Of a stretch of DNA of 11,263 nt, positions 6,459 through 11,263 are shown in pieces; the stretch's first letter is position 1, and every line of letters starts with the position of its first letter. The translations under genes and the position numbers were made by a program. The notes beneath the pieces are model-generated. The model ran no database searches, was not told the origin of the DNA, and saw nothing but the letters and a program-made list of their open reading frames with translations. Source of the DNA: Ruminococcus sp. UBA4350 (GTDB taxonomy: Bacteria; Bacillota; Clostridia; Oscillospirales; Ruminococcaceae); assembly GCA_002394125.1 (NCBI GenBank), contig DGSY01000190.1, positions 1-11,263 on the forward strand, read 5' to 3'.

Positions 6459-7754
6459 TCAGCTTCTGTAATCGCCGTTGATCTTCACATAATCATAGGT
6501 GAGGTCGCAGCCCCATGCGATTGCAGAGGCTTCGCCGCCGCCGAGCGAGATCAGCACCTGAATCTCGTCCTCCAGCAGAATGGTTTTGGCGTCATCCTCC
6601 GAGAACGGAACGCCGCAGCCGTTTTTCGCGACCGTGATCTTTCCCTTTGCCGATGCAAGATCGACATGGACTTTATTGACATCATATTCGCAGTCGGAAT
6701 AGCCCATTGCACAGGCGATTCTGCCCCAGTTCGCATCGGCGCCGAACATCGCAGCCTTGAACAGACTGGATTCAATGACGCTCTTTGCAATGGTCTCCGC
6801 AGTCTTTTCATCGGGTGCATCCGATACGACGCATTCGATCAGCTTTGTTGCGCCCTCGCCGTCGGCCGCGCACATTCTCGCGAGATTGAGCATGACAGCG
6901 TAAAGAGCGCCGCGGAATACTGCGTAATCCTTGCCCTCGTCCTTTATCTCATGATTGCCGGCGAGACCGTTCGCCATGACGCAGACCATGTCATTCGTGG
7001 ACTGGTCGCCGTCAACCGAAACGCGGTTCAGCGTGACGCGGACAACATCGGAGAGCGCCTGCTGGAGCATTGCCGGAGAGATCGCGCAGTCCGTCGTGAG
7101 GAAGGTCAGCGTGGTAGCCATATTCGGATGGATCATGCCGCTGCCCTTGAGCATACCGCCGAGCGTGCAGGTCTGCTTGCCGATCCGGAATCTGACGGCG
7201 ACCTGCTTCTCGCGGGTGTCCGTTGTCATGATCGCATGAACGGCTTCCTCGTTGCCCTCATAGGAAAGACCGTCAACGAGCGCAGGGATCGCAGCCGCGA
7301 TCGGTTCGATCGGTAGGATCTGTCCGATGACGCCGGTTGATGCGACGATCACATCCTCCGGTGCGATGCCAAGAGCATCCGCCGCGAGTCTGCACATTGC
7401 ATTCGCCTTTTCCTCGCCGTCAGCATTGCAGGTATTCGCGTTGACAGAATTGACGATGACAGCGCGCGCTCTGCCGTTTTGCAGATGCGCCTTTGTTACG
7501 ACGATCGGTGCGCCCTTGACCTTGTTCGAGGTATAGACCGCTGCTGCCGCGCAGTCCTTATCAGCGAAAATCATCGCAAGATCGTTCTTTTTCGGTGCAG
7601 CATCATCCGCTTCATTGGCAGCAGCAGCCTGCCGTGTAGCCGCGGAAAGCTCCTGATGCTTCAGTCCGCAGTATACGCCGTTCGCTTTGAAGCCCTGCGC
7701 GGCACAGACGCCGCCCTCTGTGAACGGATAATCCTGAAAGCTCTGTAATTTCAT
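6459..7754 (-). CDS. argJ: Glutamate N-acetyltransferase / ornithine acetyltransferase
   Basis: Moves the acetyl group from N-acetylornithine to glutamate, making ornithine and regenerating N-acetylglutamate; some ArgJ enzymes can also use acetyl-CoA. The family is an N-terminal nucleophile hydrolase that cleaves itself into two chains. The cleavage motif is visible as KGSGMIHPNMATT, predicting a cut between A213 and T214 with T214 as nucleophile. STGVIGQ (139-145), DGDQSTND (248-255), and GADANWGRI (338-346) are also as expected. The protein is 431 residues, slightly longer than many ArgJs because an alanine-rich stretch of about 20 residues (near 33-54) separates GVYCGLK from KKNDLAMIF, segments that usually almost adjoin. 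AAGGAG overlaps the argC stop codon and lies 8 nt before ATG 7754, indicating coupled expression. Whether it is mono- or bifunctional cannot be read from the sequence, although no argA is seen. Confidence 0.95.
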   Translation of the reverse strand: MKLQSFQDYPFTEGGVCAAQGFKANGVYCGLKHQELSAATRQAAAANEADDAAPKKNDLAMIFADKDCAAAAVYTSNKVKGAPIVVTKAHLQNGRARAVIVNSVNANTCNADGEEKANAMCRLAADALGIAPEDVIVASTGVIGQILPIEPIAAAIPALVDGLSYEGNEEAVHAIMTTDTREKQVAVRFRIGKQTCTLGGMLKGSGMIHPNMATTLTFLTTDCAISPAMLQQALSDVVRVTLNRVSVDGDQSTNDMVCVMANGLAGNHEIKDEGKDYAVFRGALYAVMLNLARMCAADGEGATKLIECVVSDAPDEKTAETIAKSVIESSLFKAAMFGADANWGRIACAMGYSDCEYDVNKVHVDLASAKGKITVAKNGCGVPFSEDDAKTILLEDEIQVLISLGGGEASAIAWGCDLTYDYVKINGDYRS

Positions 7755-7766
7755 TTTCTGATCTCC

Positions 7767-8717
7767 TTATTCCAATCCGGTTTCTTCCGGTGCGCCGGTC
7801 ATGAGGTTAAAGCACTGGAGCGCCGCGCCGGATGCGCCCTTGCCGAGATTATCGAGCCGCGATGCCAGAAGGATGCGTTCATCATTGCCGCAGACAAAGA
7901 TCTCCAGCAGATTTGTTCCTGCGAGCGTATTTGCCGGCAGGAAGCCGTTTTCGAGGACATCGGCGCCCTGTAATGCGCGAACTTTGACAAAACGCTGACC
8001 GTCATAATGCTTCTCGAACATTTCGTGGATCTGTTCGATCGACGGTTTTCCGTTCAGCAGACGGCGGTGCAGCGGAACGGAAACGACCATTCCGGCGTAA
8101 TAATCGCAGACAAGCGGATTAAATACCGGCGGGAAATCCAGACCGGAGACCTTCTGCATTTCGGGCAGATGCTTATGGGTAAGGCCGAGCGCGTACTGCC
8201 GCGGGGAATCAAATTCCGCAGGGCGGTCATCGGATTCATAAACCGCGATCGCGCCCTTGCCCGCGCCGCTGTATCCGGAAACCGCGTGGCAGGTCAGCGG
8301 ATAATCCTTCGGGAGAAATCCGCTCTGAATCATCGGATAAACGATCGCGGCGAAGCCGGATGCATAGCAGCCCGGAACCGCAACGCGCTTTGCTGTGAGG
8401 ATGCGCGCACGGTGTGCCGGAGAAAGCTCCGGAAAACCGTAAGCCCAGTCGGGATTCGTGCGGTGCGCGGTCGATGCATCAATGATCCGTGTCTCCGGAT
8501 TCTCCACAAACGAGACTGCCTCGATCGAAGCCGCATCCGGCAGGCAGAGGAATGTGACATCGGACTCGTTGATGAGACGCGCACGCTCTGCATTGTCGCG
8601 GTGCTTTGCAGGGTCGATCATCAGCAGCTCGATATCGTCTCTGTCCTTGATGCGGTCAAAGAGCTTGAGCCCGGTCGTACCGGCCTGACCGTCAATATAA
8701 ACTTTTGTAGTCTTCAT
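7767..8717 (-). CDS. argC: N-acetyl-gamma-glutamyl-phosphate reductase, type 2
   Basis: NADPH-dependent reduction of N-acetylglutamyl phosphate to N-acetylglutamate 5-semialdehyde in the cytoplasm. The 316-residue protein begins KTTKVYIDGQAGTTGLKL, with the nucleotide-binding GTTG at 13-16, and carries DASTAHR and DWAYGFPEL. The catalytic cysteine is C117 in VPGCYASGF, with HKHLPEM following. The short length, and the GQAGTTG and STAHRTNPDW segments, match the type 2 (AgpR) subfamily rather than the longer type 1 enzymes. The frame can be extended 11 codons upstream to 8750, but ATG 8717 has AGAGGA 8 nt before it and begins directly at the Rossmann strand. Its first 26 nt overlap the end of the small membrane-protein gene, and argJ follows after 12 nt. 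Confidence 0.95.
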   Translation of the reverse strand: MKTTKVYIDGQAGTTGLKLFDRIKDRDDIELLMIDPAKHRDNAERARLINESDVTFLCLPDAASIEAVSFVENPETRIIDASTAHRTNPDWAYGFPELSPAHRARILTAKRVAVPGCYASGFAAIVYPMIQSGFLPKDYPLTCHAVSGYSGAGKGAIAVYESDDRPAEFDSPRQYALGLTHKHLPEMQKVSGLDFPPVFNPLVCDYYAGMVVSVPLHRRLLNGKPSIEQIHEMFEKHYDGQRFVKVRALQGADVLENGFLPANTLAGTNLLEIFVCGNDERILLASRLDNLGKGASGAALQCFNLMTGAPEETGLE

Positions 8718-8925
8718 TTGCTTTATCCTCTCGTTTTTTCTTTTCAGCACGGTAAAAATGCATCAGATTCCAGATGCAGGCCGCTGTGATAACAGCAATC
8801 ACCCAGATGCGCGCCATCAGCAGTGTCGATGACGGGAACACGAACATCAGAATGAGCTGTCCGGCCAGCCAGATGATAAACGCGATCAGCGTGACCACGA
8901 AGATATAACGGATGCGCTGCTTCAT
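8692..8925 (-). CDS. Small two-helix membrane protein of unknown function
   Basis: A 77-residue protein not recognised as a known family. The N terminus is basic (K2, R4, R6), two hydrophobic helices run over about 7-30 and 36-57, a short PSS turn lies between them, and the tail from R59 is highly charged (RAEKKKRED). The positive-inside rule predicts a helical hairpin with both ends in the cytoplasm. It looks real rather than a shadow: it lies in the operon direction, fills the only room between argH and argC, has GGGGAG 8 nt before its ATG, starts in an ATGA overlap with the argH stop, and ends 26 nt inside argC. It would thus be translated coupled to both. Position hints at a link to amino-acid metabolism or transport, but no function can be stated. 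Confidence 0.8.
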   Translation of the reverse strand: MKQRIRYIFVVTLIAFIIWLAGQLILMFVFPSSTLLMARIWVIAVITAACIWNLMHFYRAEKKKREDKANEDYKSLY

Positions 8926-10307
8926 ACGGTCAGCTCCCCGATCGCAGCCTTTGCCGCTGCGATCTGCTCACGGACAGCCGCCGCCGAGGGGCCGCCCTCG
9001 GAAATGCGTCCGTTGAGGCAGGTCTCCAGTGCGATCGCGTCATAGATATCCTCCGCGAAAGCATCACAGGCTTCTGTGTATGCGTTCAGCGGAAGCGTTT
9101 CGAGCGTCAGACCCTCTGCGATGCATCTTGCGACCAGTGTTCCGGTGATCTTGTAGGCATCGCGGAAGGGGAGTCCTTTTTTCACGAGATAATCCGCGCA
9201 GTCGGTCGCGTTGATGAATCCCTTTGCAGCGGCAGCCCGCATATTTTCAGGGATTACGCGCATGGTCGCGAGCATCGGATCGAATGTTTTCAGGCAGAGC
9301 TTTGCCTGGTCGATCGCATCAAAGATCGCTTCCTTGTCCTCCTGCATATCCTTATTGTATGCAAGCGGCAGACCTTTCAGCATAGAGAGCAGCGTGGTGA
9401 GATCACCGATCACTCTGCCGGTCTTGCCGCGGATCAGCTCCGTGACATCCGGATTTTTCTTCTGCGGCATGATCGAGGAGCCGGTCGCATAGGCATCGTC
9501 CAGCTCAATGAACTTGAATTCCCACGAGCACCAGAGAATGATCTCCTCGGAGAACCGCGAGAGATGCACCATCAGCAGGGAGAGTGCATTTGCAAGCTCC
9601 ACGCAGAAATCGCGGTCGGAAACGGCATCCAGCGAATTCGGCACCGGCGCATCGAAATCCAGCAGCGAAGCAGTCTGCTTCCGGTTGATCGGGTAGGTCG
9701 TTCCGGCGAGCGCACCCGCGCCGAGCGGACAGTAATTCATGCGCTTTGCGGTATCGCAGAGTCTGCCGTCATCGCGCAGCAGCATCCAGACATAAGCGAG
9801 CAGATGATGTGCGAATGTGACAGGCTGTGCGCGCTGCAAATGCGTATAGCCGGGCATGATCGTATCGGTGTGCTGCTCGGCGATCTTCACAAGCGTATGC
9901 AGGAGTGCGTGCAGCAGCTTCCGGATCTCTGCGATCTCGTCACGCAGGATCAGTCTGACATCCAGCGCGACCTGATCGTTTCTGGAGCGCGCAGTATGCA
10001 GGCGCTTTCCCGCATCGCCGATGCGCTTTGTCAGCTCCGCCTCGACGAACATATGAATATCCTCGGCAGTCGGATCCATGAGCAGATCGCCGGAATCCAG
10101 ATCTGCGAGAATGCCCTTCAGTCCGGCAATGATCTTCTGCGCATCGTCCTGCGGAATGATGCCGCAGTCGCCGAGCATCGTCGCGTGTGCGATGCTGCCG
10201 CGGATATCCTGCCGGTACATTCTGCCGTCAAAGGAGATCGAGGAATTGAATGCATTGACAGTTTCATCGACCTCTTTTGAAAATCTGCCTGCCCACATTT
10301 TTGCCAT
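8922..10307 (-). CDS. argH: Argininosuccinate lyase
   Basis: Splits argininosuccinate into arginine and fumarate, the last step of the pathway; a cytoplasmic tetramer of the fumarase/aspartase superfamily. With the start at 10307 the protein is 461 residues and begins MAKMWAGRFSK, as usual. TARSRNDQ is at 106-113, the catalytic histidine H156 in GYTHLQRAQP, and the signature loop GSSIMPQKKNP at 276-286, with S278 the expected catalytic serine. An upstream in-frame ATG at 10343 would add 12 residues, but ATG 10307 has AAAGGA 8 nt before it. It is separated from argG by 140 nt with a terminator-like hairpin, and its stop codon overlaps the start of the small membrane-protein gene (ATGA). Confidence 0.97.
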   Translation of the reverse strand: MAKMWAGRFSKEVDETVNAFNSSISFDGRMYRQDIRGSIAHATMLGDCGIIPQDDAQKIIAGLKGILADLDSGDLLMDPTAEDIHMFVEAELTKRIGDAGKRLHTARSRNDQVALDVRLILRDEIAEIRKLLHALLHTLVKIAEQHTDTIMPGYTHLQRAQPVTFAHHLLAYVWMLLRDDGRLCDTAKRMNYCPLGAGALAGTTYPINRKQTASLLDFDAPVPNSLDAVSDRDFCVELANALSLLMVHLSRFSEEIILWCSWEFKFIELDDAYATGSSIMPQKKNPDVTELIRGKTGRVIGDLTTLLSMLKGLPLAYNKDMQEDKEAIFDAIDQAKLCLKTFDPMLATMRVIPENMRAAAAKGFINATDCADYLVKKGLPFRDAYKITGTLVARCIAEGLTLETLPLNAYTEACDAFAEDIYDAIALETCLNGRISEGGPSAAAVREQIAAAKAAIGELTV

Positions 10308-10387
10308 AATCAGTATCCTTTCGTTATCAGCCCTGCGGATCATTTGCCGTATTGCAGCGTATTCTGCATCATATCTCCGCGCCGGAT

Positions 10388-10422
10388 AAAAACAGATTGG
10401 GCGACCTTGCGAAAAGCCGCCC
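10388..10422 (-). terminator. Terminator-like hairpin between argG and argH
   Basis: On the minus strand GGGCGGCTTT and AAGGTCGCCC form a 10-bp stem (two G-U pairs) with a tetraloop TCGC, at 10422-10399. A run of five Ts (10392-10388) follows after six nucleotides, AATCTG. The stem is strong, but the T-tract is set back, so termination may be partial and argH and later genes would still receive read-through. The remainder of the 140-nt gap shows only a 5-bp hairpin (10353-10368) and no convincing promoter. Confidence 0.55.
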
Positions 10423-10447
10423 TTTCCGTATATATGTCGATTCGGGA

Positions 10448-11263
10448 TTATTTGCCGCGCTTCTGGTCGAGCTTAGCCTTGACCTTGATCGGCAGACCGA
10501 ACAGATTGATGAAGCCTGCGCTGTCAGCCTGATTGTAAACATTATCCTCATCGAAGGTCGCGACTTCCTCATCATAGAGGGTGTCGGGGGAGGTGATGCC
10601 TGCGGTGATGATATTGCCCTTGTAGAGCTTCAGCTTGACGGTGCCGTTGACATTCTGCTGTGTGCTGTCAACAAATGCATCGAGCGCCTCACGCAGCGGG
10701 GTGAACCACTGGCCGTTGTAAACGAGATCCGCATACTGATGAGAGAGCTGCTCCTTGACTCTTGCGGTCTGCTTGTCGAGCGTGATCGTTTCGAGTGCAG
10801 CGTGTGCGTAGTAGAGGATCGTGCCGCCGGGCGTCTCATAGACACCGCGGCTCTTCATGCCGACGAGACGGTTCTCAACGATATCGGTGATGCCGATGCC
10901 GTTTGCGCCGCCGAGCTCATTGAGCTTGCGGACGATATCGCTGCCCTTCATCTTCTTGCCGTCAACAGCGACCGGAACGCCTTTTTCAAAGTCGATCGTC
11001 ACATAGGTCGGCTGGTCGGGCGCCTGCTCCGGCGAAACGCCGAGTTCAAGGAAGCCGGGCTTGTTGTACTGCGGCTCATTTGCCGGATCCTCAAGGTCGA
11101 GACCTTCATGGGAGATGTGCCAGAGGTTCTTGTCCTTGGAGTAGTTTGTCTCGCGGGAGATCTTCAGCGGGATATTGTGCGCTTCTGCGTAATCAATCTC
11201 CTCATCGCGGGACTTGATGTCCCAGATTCTCCACGGAGCGATGATCTGCATATCCGGGCAGAA
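10448..11263 (-). CDS. argG: Argininosuccinate synthase (5' end beyond window)
   Basis: ATP-dependent joining of citrulline and aspartate to argininosuccinate; cytoplasmic. The window holds the last 271 codons, beginning in phase at the right edge with FCPDMQIIAPWRIW. An ATG at 11251 is internal and is not the start, since family members are about 400 residues and the N-terminal ATP-binding part (AYSGGLDTS-type motif) is missing. Recognisable parts are the segment NIPLKISRETNYSKDKNLWH, the signature EGLDLEDPANEP, GIGITDIVENRLVGMKSRGVYETPGG, and the usual C-terminal region with YNGQWFTPLREALDAF. The protein ends with the lysine-rich LDQKRGK. A hairpin follows 26 nt after the TAA. The arg operon promoter is presumably to the right, outside the window. 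Confidence 0.96.
   Translation of the reverse strand, partial: FCPDMQIIAPWRIWDIKSRDEEIDYAEAHNIPLKISRETNYSKDKNLWHISHEGLDLEDPANEPQYNKPGFLELGVSPEQAPDQPTYVTIDFEKGVPVAVDGKKMKGSDIVRKLNELGGANGIGITDIVENRLVGMKSRGVYETPGGTILYYAHAALETITLDKQTARVKEQLSHQYADLVYNGQWFTPLREALDAFVDSTQQNVNGTVKLKLYKGNIITAGITSPDTLYDEEVATFDEDNVYNQADSAGFINLFGLPIKVKAKLDQKRGK

Noticed and set aside
6390..7316. Plus-strand open frame of 308 codons opposite argJ
   Set aside because: Same situation: a codon-bias shadow of argJ, with no convincing ribosome binding context and no family resemblance.
10369..10388. TATGAT (minus strand) as a -10 element for a promoter of argH
   Set aside because: No acceptable -35 hexamer lies 16-18 nt upstream; the sequence there is the end of the hairpin T-tract.

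Overview
The window is a single block of co-oriented genes, all on the minus strand, so transcription runs from right to left. Nothing is encoded convincingly on the plus strand. It is a fairly GC-rich stretch with strong AAAGGA/AGGAG-type Shine-Dalgarno sites placed about 8 nt before almost every start. Together with the gene set (ArgJ rather than ArgA, a LytS/YesM-type kinase, the style of the monofunctional aspartokinase) this suggests a Bacillota genome, most probably a Ruminococcus-like member of the Oscillospiraceae. That placement is an inference from style, not from a search.

Layout in transcription order: the C-terminal two thirds of argG (argininosuccinate synthase, cut by the right edge); a 140-nt gap with a terminator-like hairpin; argH; a 77-codon two-helix membrane protein overlapping both neighbours; argC (type 2); argJ; argB; argD; argF; a hairpin; a membrane histidine kinase overlapping its response regulator; a 183-nt regulatory gap with a clear sigma-A promoter; and a monofunctional aspartate kinase that runs off the left edge.

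The arg genes give nearly the complete acetyl-cycle route from glutamate to arginine. ArgJ recycles the acetyl group, ArgB and ArgC make N-acetylglutamate semialdehyde, ArgD makes N-acetylornithine, ArgJ releases ornithine, ArgF makes citrulline, and ArgG and ArgH finish arginine. Only carbamoyl-phosphate synthetase is absent from the window. The N-terminal extension of ArgB suggests feedback inhibition by arginine.

The less ordinary parts are the small membrane protein inside the operon, translationally coupled on both sides; a response regulator pairing a LytTR-style receiver with an XRE/Cro helix-turn-helix; an operator-like repeat cluster just upstream of the aspartokinase promoter; and an alanine-rich insertion near the ArgJ N terminus. 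No mobile elements, CRISPR arrays, tRNA or rRNA genes were seen, and no gap exceeds 200 nt.
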